Shown here: one piece after another, positions 1-7,678 of the stretch
Position numbering within the stretch: the first letter of the stretch is position 1
Layout: each line of letters opens with the position of its first letter
Source of the DNA: Cryomorphaceae bacterium BACL29 MAG-121220-bin8
GTDB lineage: Bacteria; Bacteroidota; Bacteroidia; Flavobacteriales; Flavobacteriaceae
Reading direction: 5' to 3'
Assembly (NCBI GenBank): GCA_905182765.1
Contig: CAJJCV010000014.1
Location: 1 to 36,272, forward strand
Length of the DNA: 36,272 bases
Notes under the pieces: model-generated
Told to the model about the DNA's origin: nothing
Database searches by the model: none
What the model saw: the letters and a program-made list of their open reading frames with translations, nothing else
Position numbers and translations under genes: made by a program

Positions 1-916
1 TTTTTTGGGATATCATAATTGTAGCAACAGGTTTAAACGCTACATTAAAGTAAATGTCCATTCCATTACTGATTCCACCTTGAATTCCACCAGAATTATT
101 TGTTTCTGTTTTTTGATCTGAATTAAATGAGTCATTATGTTGACTTCCTCTTAATTTAGAACCACTAAATCCACTTCCATATTCAAAGCCTTTAACTGCA
201 TTAATGGATAACATAGCTTTACCAAGTTCAGCGTGTAGTTTGTCAAAAACAGGCTCTCCAAGTCCAATTGGACAGTTTTCAATTACACAACTAACTTCTC
301 CTCCAACAGTATCACCTTCTTTTCTGATTTTTTTGATGAAATTTTCCATTTCAATTGCAGTTTTTGGATCTGCACATCTAACCGGATTTTTTTCAATAGT
401 TGAGAAATCTAATTTTGAATAGTGAGTATCAACCTTAATATTACCTACAGATGACACGTGAGCAGTTATTTTGATTTCTTTTAAAATTAGTTTAGCAATT
501 GCTCCAGCTACTACTCTACTGGCTGTTTCTCTTGCCGAACTTCTTCCTCCTCCTCTATAATCTCTGTGACCATATTTCTTATCATATACAAAATCTGCAT
601 GTGACGGTCTATAGGTATCTTTTATATGCGAGTAATCTTTAGATTTCTGATCTTTATTATGAATTAAAAAACCAATTGGTGTTCCAGTTGTTTTACCTTC
701 AAATATTCCACTGTAAAATTGAACAGAATCTTCTTCTTTTCTTTGAGTAACAATTGAAGATTGCCCTGGCTTTCTTCTTTGCATTTCACTTTCAATAAAA
801 TCTAAATCTAACTCAATTCCTGGTGGGCATCCATCAATAACACCACCTAGAGCTGGACCATGAGATTCACCAAAAGTTGTTAGTTTAAATATATTACCAA
901 ATGTATTACCAGCCAT
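1..916 (-). CDS. aroC: Chorismate synthase, C-terminal end cut by the window edge
   Basis: Converts 5-enolpyruvylshikimate-3-phosphate to chorismate, the last shared step of aromatic amino acid synthesis, using reduced FMN; cytosolic. I translated it from the reverse strand because the frame runs off the left edge. The ATG at 916 opens [20 protein letters not shown], the family N-terminus with its conserved His. Further motifs are [42 protein letters not shown] and [11 protein letters not shown], all typical of AroC. About 305 codons are present; the family is usually 350-400 residues, so the last part lies outside the window. It lies downstream of dld on the same strand after a 74-base gap but has its own -7 box (931-938), so it need not be in an operon with dld. 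No frameshift is seen. Confidence 0.97.
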   Translation of the reverse strand, partial: MAGNTFGNIFKLTTFGESHGPALGGVIDGCPPGIELDLDFIESEMQRRKPGQSSIVTQRKEEDSVQFYSGIFEGKTTGTPIGFLIHNKDQKSKDYSHIKDTYRPSHADFVYDKKYGHRDYRGGGRSSARETASRVVAGAIAKLILKEIKITAHVSSVGNIKVDTHYSKLDFSTIEKNPVRCADPKTAIEMENFIKKIRKEGDTVGGEVSCVIENCPIGLGEPVFDKLHAELGKAMLSINAVKGFEYGSGFSGSKLRGSQHNDSFNSDQKTETNNSGGIQGGISNGMDIYFNVAFKPVATIMISQK

Positions 917-930
917 TTTAAGATTTTAAA

Positions 931-938
931 CAAAAATA
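931..938 (-). promoter_or_regulatory. Putative aroC promoter -7 box (TAttTTTG)
   Basis: Reads TATTTTTG on the minus strand, an exact match to the Bacteroidota -7 consensus TAnnTTTG. It ends 14 bases before the aroC ATG. The nearest upstream TTG is about 25 bases away, longer than the usual spacing, so the -33 element is uncertain. Confidence 0.55.
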
Positions 939-990
939 GGTCTAATATTTATTATAGAAAAGTCAATAGATTTCTAATTACAAATATTCT

Positions 991-2682
991 CTATTTCCAG
1001 TTTTTTAATTTACTAGTATGTCCGATTCCAGGGTTGAAAAAATTAGTAGGATCTAATTTTTTATAAAATTCAGTAAGAACAGGCATTGCTTTATACTCGT
1101 GACCCACATTATGTTCAGCAGGATATTCAGCTCCTCTTTTATCATATATTTCTAATAATTCTTTTTTTAATTTCTTAGCATCAACGCCTTTCTTTAAAAT
1201 ATAATTATGGTGAAATACATGGCAAAATAGATGTCCGTAATAAAATTTTAATTCAAGTTTATCATTAATTTCTTTTGGAAGAGTTTCGAGCCAATTTTTT
1301 TCATTTCTTGGAAATGCTATATCTAAAGACATCATTTCACCAATATTTTTTTTATTTAATGCCTGATATCTACCAATTGCACTAGCTGAAACGTATCTGT
1401 GAAGCATTGCTTTTTTCCCCTCGTGTGAGTTACATATAAAAAAATCACCTTTTTTATCCTTAAAAAAATCTTTAAAATAAATCTCAGCTTCATTTATACC
1501 TTCATCGGTCATTTCGATTATCCAATGATGTTCAAATTGATCTCTAAAAGCCTCCATTTTTTTTGGTAAATGATTTGGCCAGAAATTACTTAAGAACTGC
1601 ATTAATTTATCAGAGAATTTTTCAGGGAGAAATTTAACTTTCTCTGCAATGATATCTACAATTCTTTTGAATTCAAAAAGTGACGGTAGAAAGTTTGTTC
1701 CTAGTTTTTCAATTACTATGAAAGTATCCTTACTGTATTTTTTTGCAGCATCGTAGCAATCCCTATGCATATAATCTCCAAGCCTTGGAAGTTCTTTAAA
1801 ATTGCTTAGAATTTCTCTTCTTATTTTCCAAAAATCATCTTGATTATTCGAGCCAACATAAAATACTTTACTTTTTTTAGGAGCCTTATAAGTATCTAGG
1901 CGTAATGCAAATACAGCAATTTTACCTGCACTTCCTGATGCAGAATGTAATAATCTATTATCTGCATTAAAACGTGATGCAGTGTTTTGATCTATTCCTC
2001 TAACTATCTCAGAATATTTATCATCTGAGCCTAATTTTTTAGATTTTAAAATATCTGAACTAGTGTAATTGTTGTTTTCTAAATTAAGTAAGATTTCCTC
2101 AGGATTAGATCCTAGATTTATATCTAACTCATTAACTAATTCTAGCTTACCATCCTTATTGACTTTCGCATACAATGCAAATTCAGTATAGGCTGGTCCC
2201 CTGTGAACTAAAGATCCACCAGAATTATTACATACCCCACCTACAATAGATGCTCCAATTGAGGTGGAACCAATAACAGAATGTGGTTCTTTTCCTAACG
2301 GTTTAAGTTTGTTTTCTAAATCATACAAACTACTGCCAGGAAGAGCTATAATTTGTTTTCCATTTTCAATAATTTGAATAGAGTTTATTCTTAATGTATT
2401 TATAACTACAATTGAACGATCATAATCGTTTCCAAAAGGTGTTGAACCACCAGTCAAACCAGTATTAGCAGCTTGCATTATTACAATAACGTTATGTTCA
2501 ACACATTTCTGTAAAACTTTCCAGATTTCTAATAGTGTACCAGGCTTAACAACAGCTAATGTTTCTCCTTCTCCATATCGCCAGCCTTTGCTAAATGGTT
2601 CTTTACCCCATTTACTAGTAATTACATATTTATCCCCGGAAATTAATTTGAGTTCATTAATAATTTTACTTTTACTTTTCAT
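991..2682 (-). CDS. dld: Quinone-dependent D-lactate dehydrogenase
   Basis: An FAD flavoenzyme of 563 residues that oxidises D-lactate to pyruvate and passes electrons to the respiratory quinone pool at the inner face of the membrane. It is close to the usual Dld length (about 570). The N-terminal FAD-binding (PCMH/VAO type) domain is clear at roughly residues 40-200: NTGLTGGSTPFG, then GSTSIGASIVGGVCNNSGGS around 140-160. The C-terminal part matches the membrane-associated Dld domain, with HHWIIEM, CNSHEGKKAMLHRYVSA and a final AEHNVGHEY near the FAD site. No transmembrane helix is visible, as expected for a peripheral protein. It is divergent from the TlpA-type gene, and the two promoters appear to face each other. 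Glycolate oxidase subunits are related, but the length and C-terminal domain favour Dld. Confidence 0.93.
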   Translation of the reverse strand: MKSKSKIINELKLISGDKYVITSKWGKEPFSKGWRYGEGETLAVVKPGTLLEIWKVLQKCVEHNVIVIMQAANTGLTGGSTPFGNDYDRSIVVINTLRINSIQIIENGKQIIALPGSSLYDLENKLKPLGKEPHSVIGSTSIGASIVGGVCNNSGGSLVHRGPAYTEFALYAKVNKDGKLELVNELDINLGSNPEEILLNLENNNYTSSDILKSKKLGSDDKYSEIVRGIDQNTASRFNADNRLLHSASGSAGKIAVFALRLDTYKAPKKSKVFYVGSNNQDDFWKIRREILSNFKELPRLGDYMHRDCYDAAKKYSKDTFIVIEKLGTNFLPSLFEFKRIVDIIAEKVKFLPEKFSDKLMQFLSNFWPNHLPKKMEAFRDQFEHHWIIEMTDEGINEAEIYFKDFFKDKKGDFFICNSHEGKKAMLHRYVSASAIGRYQALNKKNIGEMMSLDIAFPRNEKNWLETLPKEINDKLELKFYYGHLFCHVFHHNYILKKGVDAKKLKKELLEIYDKRGAEYPAEHNVGHEYKAMPVLTEFYKKLDPTNFFNPGIGHTSKLKNWK

Positions 2683-2706
2683 TGATATACATCAATATTT
2701 AAATAT

Positions 2707-2714
2707 TATATTTG
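2707..2714 (+). promoter_or_regulatory. Putative promoter -7 box of the TlpA-type gene (TAtaTTTG)
   Basis: Exact TAnnTTTG match. The ATG at 2742 follows 27 bases later, giving a leader of about 24 nt. The alternative TTG start at 2712 lies inside this box, which argues for the ATG. A minus-strand -7 box begins one base further on. Confidence 0.6.
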
Positions 2715-2715
2715 C

Positions 2716-2723
2716 CAAAGTTA
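2716..2723 (-). promoter_or_regulatory. Putative dld promoter -7 box (TAacTTTG)
   Basis: Reads TAACTTTG on the minus strand, an exact TAnnTTTG match, 33 bases before the dld ATG. A minus-strand TTG at 2740-2742 lies 16 bases upstream, slightly short for a -33 element. The box faces the plus-strand box at 2707-2714 across one C. Confidence 0.5.
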
Positions 2724-2741
2724 AATTTTATTCAAACTCCA

Positions 2742-3857
2742 ATGAAGAAATATATTTATTTGTTATTAATTTTAATTATCTCACACGGTTGTTCAAACAA
2801 TACCTTTACTATAAATGCCGAAACAAATCACGATGAAGACTTAAATGTGTTTTTAGTTAAATTAGGTGAAAGCAATTTACCAGTTGTAATTGATTCTACT
2901 AAAGTCTTTGAAGGTAAATTTTCATTTACAGATTCAATATCTGTTCCCGAAATGCATTATGTAGTTTTTGATAAACAAAGAGAAAATCTCCCTGTTGTTA
3001 TCGAACCAGGATCAATAAGTGTCAAGATTTATAAAGACAGTTTAAGATCATCGAGAGTTTCTGGAACTAAGTCAAACGAAGATTTTACAACATATAAATC
3101 TAAAACAAAAGATTTTTATGTTGAATTAAATAAAGTTCAGGTAGAAATGAGAAATGCTAGCTTTTCTAAGGATACTCTTCTTTTGAGTGATTTAAATAGT
3201 CAATTTGAATCTTTAAAAGATAAATTAAGAATTTATGAAGAAAGTTTTATTGTAGAAAACAACGATTCTTATTTATCTTCTCTAATTCTTCAGAGAATGC
3301 TTATGAACAAAGAGATTGACATTGAAAAAATTGAATCCTATTTTTTAAGATTTACAGACATAATAAAAAACACAAAATCATCTATTGAAATTAAGAAAAA
3401 AATGGATGAAATTAAAAAAGAAAGTGAAACTCCATCAATTGGAAGTTTAGCTCCTGAATTTACAGGACCAGATTTATTTGCTGAACCAGTTTCTTTAAGT
3501 GATGTTAAATCTAAAGTTATATTATTAGACTTTTGGGCATCTTGGTGTGCTCCTTGTAGAGTTGAAAACCCTAGTTTAGTTAATTTAAAATCCAAGTATA
3601 GTAATGATGAATTTCAAATTATAGGAGTTTCTCTAGACAGAGATATGGAATCGTGGGTTAAAGCAATTGAGAAAGATAATATTAAGGATTGGGTACATGT
3701 TTCAAATTTAAAATTTTGGGGAGAACCAATTGCTAAACTATATGAAGTTACTCAAATGCCAACAACCTTTGTTTTAGATGAGTCTAAGAATATAATTGGT
3801 GTAGATGTTAAAGGAGCTGATCTTGATGCATTAATTGCAAAGCAATTATCTAAATAA
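2742..3857 (+). CDS. TlpA/ResA-type thiol-disulfide lipoprotein with DUF4369-like N-terminal region
   Basis: A predicted lipoprotein of 371 residues. Start chosen at the ATG giving MKKYIYLLLILIISHGC, a lipoprotein signal with Cys17; the longer TTG frame overlaps the promoter. Residues about 20-120 look like the DUF4369 beta-rich region common in Bacteroidota TlpA proteins, and 120-220 are charged and helical. The C-terminal thioredoxin fold begins at SIGSLAPEFTGPDL and carries the intact redox motif WCAPC (Cys269 and Cys272) after LLDFWAS, plus the cis-Pro segment QMPTTFVLD. It likely reduces or exchanges disulfides on envelope proteins; the partner is unknown. Its stop overlaps the convergent rhomboid gene by 12 bases. 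Confidence 0.88.
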   Translation: MKKYIYLLLILIISHGCSNNTFTINAETNHDEDLNVFLVKLGESNLPVVIDSTKVFEGKFSFTDSISVPEMHYVVFDKQRENLPVVIEPGSISVKIYKDSLRSSRVSGTKSNEDFTTYKSKTKDFYVELNKVQVEMRNASFSKDTLLLSDLNSQFESLKDKLRIYEESFIVENNDSYLSSLILQRMLMNKEIDIEKIESYFLRFTDIIKNTKSSIEIKKKMDEIKKESETPSIGSLAPEFTGPDLFAEPVSLSDVKSKVILLDFWASWCAPCRVENPSLVNLKSKYSNDEFQIIGVSLDRDMESWVKAIEKDNIKDWVHVSNLKFWGEPIAKLYEVTQMPTTFVLDESKNIIGVDVKGADLDALIAKQLSK

Positions 3858-4481
3858 ACTATTTTTTTTATCGTAATAAAGTATCAAAAAAGGAGTTAGT
3901 AACAATAGAACTAACCAAGTTTGATCTATTAGTATAGAGGGTTTTATTAGTATTGTAATAATCATTCCTGCTATTGCACCTCCTAAATGCGCTGAGTGAC
4001 CTATGTTTCCTGTATTTTTTTTCATTCCATAGATTGAGTAAAGAATATAACATAAACCAAATACATAAGATGGTAATGGTACTGGAAAAAATAAAAGAGC
4101 TAATTTCATTTCAGGAAACAATAATATGGAGGAATAAACAATTCCTGTTACCGCTCCACTAGCTCCTACCGCAGAATACAAAACTTCGTTTTTATGTTGT
4201 TTTAAAGTAAAAAAATTACCAAAATAAAGGCTTAAAGAATATATTATTACATAATAAAACTCTCCTAGCTGCATTAATATAGCGCCTGAAAAAACCCATA
4301 AGGTAAATAAGTTAAAAAACAAGTGACTATAATCTGCGTGCAAGAATGCAGATGACCACATTCTGTATTTCTCTCCTTTTTTTATTGACTGAATATGAAA
4401 TTTATATTTATTAAAAAAAGATGAATCTTTAAATCCTTTTATAGAGAATAAACAAGTAATTATAATAATTATAAAAAGCAT
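3846..4481 (-). CDS. Rhomboid family intramembrane serine protease
   Basis: A membrane protein of 211 residues with about six hydrophobic helices. The rhomboid hallmarks are present: WSSAFLHADYSHLFFNL (helix 2, residues 42-58), the catalytic serine motif GASGAVTG (Ser109) and the catalytic histidine in GHSAHLGGAIAG (His165). These form the Ser-His dyad of rhomboids, which cut substrates inside the membrane. No substrate can be proposed from context. A -7 box lies only four bases before the ATG, suggesting a leaderless mRNA, and the terminator of the upstream gene sits just beyond that box. The stop codon overlaps the TlpA-type gene. The family is certain; activity is inferred from the intact residues. 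Confidence 0.92.
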   Translation of the reverse strand: MLFIIIIITCLFSIKGFKDSSFFNKYKFHIQSIKKGEKYRMWSSAFLHADYSHLFFNLFTLWVFSGAILMQLGEFYYVIIYSLSLYFGNFFTLKQHKNEVLYSAVGASGAVTGIVYSSILLFPEMKLALLFFPVPLPSYVFGLCYILYSIYGMKKNTGNIGHSAHLGGAIAGMIITILIKPSILIDQTWLVLLLLTPFLILYYDKKNSLFR

Positions 4482-4485
4482 TTTC

Positions 4486-4493
4486 CAAAAGTA
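4486..4493 (-). promoter_or_regulatory. Putative rhomboid promoter -7 box (TActTTTG), leaderless type
   Basis: TACTTTTG on the minus strand matches TAnnTTTG exactly. Only four bases separate it from the ATG (4481), so transcription should start at or next to the start codon. The upstream gene's terminator hairpin (4503-4524) occupies the region just upstream, and no TTG was found at normal spacing. Confidence 0.5.
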
Positions 4494-4502
4494 TGTAAAA
4501 AA

Positions 4503-4524
4503 AAACCCAGAATAAGTTCTGGGT
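4503..4524 (-). terminator. Rho-independent terminator of the unknown secreted-protein gene
   Basis: Perfect 9-bp inverted repeat AACCCAGAA / TTCTGGGTT around the loop TAAG. On the minus strand it is followed by about eight T (A-run at 4497-4504), and it lies just after the stop of the 4549-5259 gene. The plus side also has a T-run, but no plus-strand gene ends here. Confidence 0.85.
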
Positions 4525-4548
4525 TGATTTTTTATAATAATTTAATTA

Positions 4549-5259
4549 TTACCATTTTTTTACAAGAACTCTAGTGAATTTTCTTACTCTTTTAAAAGTA
4601 TCCCAATCTACATCCTTATTCATTTTAAGTCTGTCTTTCATGTAATTAGGATTATTAATTCTAAAGCTTCTGTCAGACTCTAATAAATCACCATATGACT
4701 TATATCCAGAAACAAAATAATGTGTTCCCTGTGGATGAACACCGCTTATAATATTTCCGTGAATTGTTCCCCTATCATCTCTTGGATATTTTTTATTTAG
4801 AGTTTTCATAGTATTTCTCATGATATCGCGACTAGACCAAGAGTTTGAATTAACAATTGAAACCACTTGAAATGGAAATACAGTTTCAGAATTGAAATTT
4901 AAAACAGTTGTTCCATTTCCTGAACTTCCACCCTCTTTAAAATAATTATTCATTTTACTAAAGAATAATTGAGTTTCTAAATTAGGGCCTGAAGACCACA
5001 TTTTATTTAATGCATCAGCATTTCCAGTAAAAATAACTTGATGGCTTACGTCAAATTCTGAGTCAGAAAACATAACACTGTATAAATAAGCTGTAACTCC
5101 CTCTGTTTTGTTAGATGAGAACTGTTTGTCAAGTAAGGAAACTACCGTTTCTTCATCTGATCCATCTATAGAAAATGAATATGCTTGCCAGTGCGTTCTT
5201 TCTTGAGAATAAATTCCTAAAACAAATAATAATAATAATAATGATGTAATTTTTTTCAT
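4549..5259 (-). CDS. Secreted protein of unknown function
   Basis: I do not recognise this 236-residue protein. It has a clear N-terminal signal peptide (MKKITSLLLLLFVLGIYSQ) with likely signal peptidase I cleavage after YSQ, so it should reach the periplasm or beyond. The five-Leu stretch is coded by consecutive TTA codons, a small trinucleotide repeat. The mature part has no cysteine, no lipobox and no membrane helix. It contains a Gly/Ser-rich turn (EGGSSGNGTT), aromatic-rich strands (HWQAYSFSIDG near the start, GTHYFVSGYKSYGDLLES later) and a basic C-terminus (KRVRKFTRVLVKKW). It is a single gene closed by a strong terminator, with a weak promoter box at 5303-5310. Confidence 0.85.
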   Translation of the reverse strand: MKKITSLLLLLFVLGIYSQERTHWQAYSFSIDGSDEETVVSLLDKQFSSNKTEGVTAYLYSVMFSDSEFDVSHQVIFTGNADALNKMWSSGPNLETQLFFSKMNNYFKEGGSSGNGTTVLNFNSETVFPFQVVSIVNSNSWSSRDIMRNTMKTLNKKYPRDDRGTIHGNIISGVHPQGTHYFVSGYKSYGDLLESDRSFRINNPNYMKDRLKMNKDVDWDTFKRVRKFTRVLVKKW

Positions 5260-5302
5260 AATGTTTTTTTAATTTAATATAAATATATAAAACATTCTTA
5301 CA

Positions 5303-5310
5303 CGAACTTA
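5303..5310 (-). promoter_or_regulatory. Possible promoter -7 box of the secreted-protein gene (TAagTTcG)
   Basis: TAAGTTCG on the minus strand matches the TAnnTTTG consensus except for C at one T. The same TTCG variant occurs before recG. It lies 43 bases upstream of the start codon. Low confidence because the surrounding DNA is very AT-rich. Confidence 0.3.
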
Positions 5311-5341
5311 ATTATAATATTTAATTATGATAATAATATAA

Positions 5342-5349
5342 TAGATTTG
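5342..5349 (+). promoter_or_regulatory. Putative acyltransferase promoter -7 box (TAgaTTTG), leaderless type
   Basis: Exact TAnnTTTG match followed by CATTA and then the ATG at 5355, a gap of five bases. The mRNA is predicted to begin within a base or two of the start codon. Confidence 0.55.
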
Positions 5350-5354
5350 CATTA

Positions 5355-6239
5355 ATGAATTTGACAACAAGATTATTAATATATCCTATACTGTTATTTA
5401 TATCCCACTTGCCTTTTAGAGTACTGTACTTTATTTCTGATATATTTTATTACTTATTATACTATGTTATAAGATTTAGAAGAAAAGTTGTTAGAAAGAA
5501 TTTAGAGTTATCAAAAGTTTCTAAAAACAAAAAAGATTTATTACGTATTGAAAAAAAGTTCTACAGACACTTAACAGATGTGTTTTTTGAAATGTTTAAG
5601 TTTTATAGTATCTCACCAAAAGAAATGAAAAAGAGATTTTATATCGAAAATCCTGAAATCTTTTATGAATTTGAAAAAAAGAATAAAAGCGTAATGTTTA
5701 TGACTTCTCATTACGGTGGATTTGAATGGTTTTTGTCAATAACATATCATGTCCCTCAACTTCCTTTTGCCGTATATACTCCATTATCAAATAAGAGTTT
5801 AGAGGTATTGATAAAGAAATTTAGATTAAGACATGGGTCAAAGTTGATTTCTAGATACGAAGCAGGATCATACATTAAAAAGCAACTCAAAGAAAATAAA
5901 TTGTTTTTATATGGAATGGCAGCTGATCAATCTGCTCAAATTAGATCAATCACCTATTGGAAAGAATTTTTGGGAATTAAAGTACCTGTTTTTACCGGTT
6001 CAGAAAGGATTGCAAAACAACACGATATCCCTGTTGTTTTTGGTAAAGTTGTAAAAGTTAAAAGAGGATATTACAAAGTGGTTGTTGAGTTAATAACAGA
6101 GTTTCCAAATGAACATGATAATTATCAAATTACAGATACCTACTTAAGTAAACTTGAAAAACAAATTAGAGAAATACCAGAATATTATTATTGGACTCAC
6201 AACAGGTTTAAACACAAGGATAAAGCACCAAAGGATTAA
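5355..6239 (+). CDS. LpxL/HtrB-family lipid A acyltransferase
   Basis: A 294-residue inner-membrane acyltransferase that probably adds a secondary acyl chain to lipid A. The N-terminal hydrophobic segment (residues 5-40) is the usual membrane anchor, followed by the basic RFRRKVVRKNL stretch. The catalytic HX4E motif is present in TSHYGGFEWF. The conserved AADQSAQ and the C-terminal YYWTHNRFK signature of the LpxL/LpxM family are also visible. Bacteroidota usually make underacylated lipid A, so the exact acyl position cannot be assigned. It is convergent with glmM; the two share the four bases TTAA as both stop codons. Ornithine- or other lipid acyltransferases of the same superfamily are less likely alternatives. 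Confidence 0.9.
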   Translation: MNLTTRLLIYPILLFISHLPFRVLYFISDIFYYLLYYVIRFRRKVVRKNLELSKVSKNKKDLLRIEKKFYRHLTDVFFEMFKFYSISPKEMKKRFYIENPEIFYEFEKKNKSVMFMTSHYGGFEWFLSITYHVPQLPFAVYTPLSNKSLEVLIKKFRLRHGSKLISRYEAGSYIKKQLKENKLFLYGMAADQSAQIRSITYWKEFLGIKVPVFTGSERIAKQHDIPVVFGKVVKVKRGYYKVVVELITEFPNEHDNYQITDTYLSKLEKQIREIPEYYYWTHNRFKHKDKAPKD

Positions 6240-7621
6240 TTTGTCAATTGATTAACTAAGGTTTCAATTTCTTTGATAAGATCTTGAGCTTTATCAATGG
6301 TTTTAGCTTCACTATAAATTCTTATTATTGGTTCGGTGTTAGACTTTCTCAACTGAACCCAACAATCCTTAAAATCTATTCTTACTCCGTCTACTAGATC
6401 TAAATCTTCATTATTATATTTTTCAGCAATTTGACTTAGAATAGCATCTACATTTAATGATGGAGAAAGATTTATCTTTTCTTTTACCATAAAGTATTTA
6501 GGATATGTATTAAGAAGTTGGCTAGCGGTTAACCCTCGCTCAACGTATAAAGATAAAAACAATCCAATTCCAACTATAGAATCTCTTCCATAATGACTTT
6601 CAGGATATATTACTCCTCCGTTACCTTCTCCCCCAATTACTGCTTTACATTCTTTCATTTTATCAACAACATTTACTTCTCCAACTGCACTATATAAATG
6701 AACTTGATTATGTTTTTGAGTAATATCACTTAAGGCTCTAGAAGAAGATAAATTAGATACAGTTGATCCGGGTGTTTTACTTAATACATAATCAGAGCAT
6801 GCAACAAGAGTATTTTCTTCACCAAATAATTCACCGTCTTCACAGACGAAAACTAATCTGTCAACGTCAGGATCTACAGCAATACCTAAATCAGCATTAC
6901 ATTCTAATACCCTTTTAGATAATTCTGTTAAGTTTTTTTTCAAAGGCTCAGGATTATGTGGAAAATCTCCATTAGGTTCGCAATAGAGTTTAATTACTTC
7001 AATATTTAAAGCTTCTAAAAAATCAGGAACTATTATTCCTCCAGTTGAATTTACTGCATCAACAACAACTTTTATTTTTTTTGTTTTTATTTCTTCAACA
7101 TTTACCAAATTCAAATCCAAAACAGAACTAATATGTTTTTTCATAGAATCGTCAGATACAGTAATCTTACCTAAGTCATGAACATTTGAGAAAATAAAAT
7201 TCTTAGATTCAGAAAGTTTAACAATTTTTTCACCTTCAGAAGAATTTAAAAATTCACCATTTTCATCTAATAGTTTTAACGCATTCCACTCTGTTGGATT
7301 ATGACTTGCAGTTATAATAATCCCTCCCTCTGCATTATATTCTTTAACCATTAACTCAACTGTCGGAGTTGTAGACAAACCTAAATCTATAACATTTACA
7401 CCAAGAGATATTAGTGAATTTTGAACAAAGCTTTGAATCATTTTTCCTGATATTCTAGCATCTCTCCCAATAACAACTGTTGGTTTTTCATTTAGAGTTC
7501 TATTTAAAACCCACTGGGCATATGCACATCCAAAGTTTACCGCATCTAAGGGAGTTAGATTGTTTCCATATTCACCTCCAATTGTTCCTCTTATTCCAGA
7601 AATTGATTTTATTAATGTCAT
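6236..7621 (-). CDS. glmM: Phosphoglucosamine mutase
   Basis: Interconverts glucosamine-6-phosphate and glucosamine-1-phosphate, feeding UDP-GlcNAc for peptidoglycan and lipid A. The protein has 461 residues and four alpha-D-phosphohexomutase domains. Markers are the phosphoserine loop TASHNP with Ser106, the metal site DPDVDRLVF, the sugar-binding loop GGEGNGGVIYP and the phosphate site RKSNTEPIIRIYSEA. The GEGNGG loop resembles archaeal-type phosphoglucosamine mutases more than the E. coli GlmM loop; Bacteroidota proteins annotated GlmM commonly have this form. Phosphomannomutase activity is a possible alternative. A -7 box lies four bases before the ATG, so the mRNA may be leaderless. Confidence 0.88.
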   Translation of the reverse strand: MTLIKSISGIRGTIGGEYGNNLTPLDAVNFGCAYAQWVLNRTLNEKPTVVIGRDARISGKMIQSFVQNSLISLGVNVIDLGLSTTPTVELMVKEYNAEGGIIITASHNPTEWNALKLLDENGEFLNSSEGEKIVKLSESKNFIFSNVHDLGKITVSDDSMKKHISSVLDLNLVNVEEIKTKKIKVVVDAVNSTGGIIVPDFLEALNIEVIKLYCEPNGDFPHNPEPLKKNLTELSKRVLECNADLGIAVDPDVDRLVFVCEDGELFGEENTLVACSDYVLSKTPGSTVSNLSSSRALSDITQKHNQVHLYSAVGEVNVVDKMKECKAVIGGEGNGGVIYPESHYGRDSIVGIGLFLSLYVERGLTASQLLNTYPKYFMVKEKINLSPSLNVDAILSQIAEKYNNEDLDLVDGVRIDFKDCWVQLRKSNTEPIIRIYSEAKTIDKAQDLIKEIETLVNQLTN

Positions 7622-7625
7622 GCTT

Positions 7626-7633
7626 CAAAGATA
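7626..7633 (-). promoter_or_regulatory. Putative glmM promoter -7 box (TAtcTTTG), leaderless type
   Basis: TATCTTTG on the minus strand matches the consensus exactly. The next four bases lead directly into the ATG at 7621, so the predicted transcript has no or almost no 5' leader. No TTG at normal -33 spacing was found. Confidence 0.55.
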
Positions 7634-7678
7634 CAACTAGATTAATATTTATATTAGTATTATATAAATTTTTCAACC

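Noticed and set aside
2712-2741. TTG-initiated N-terminal extension of the TlpA-type gene
   Set aside because: The extension begins within the -7 box and removes the lipoprotein signal from the N-terminus; the ATG at 2742 fits better.
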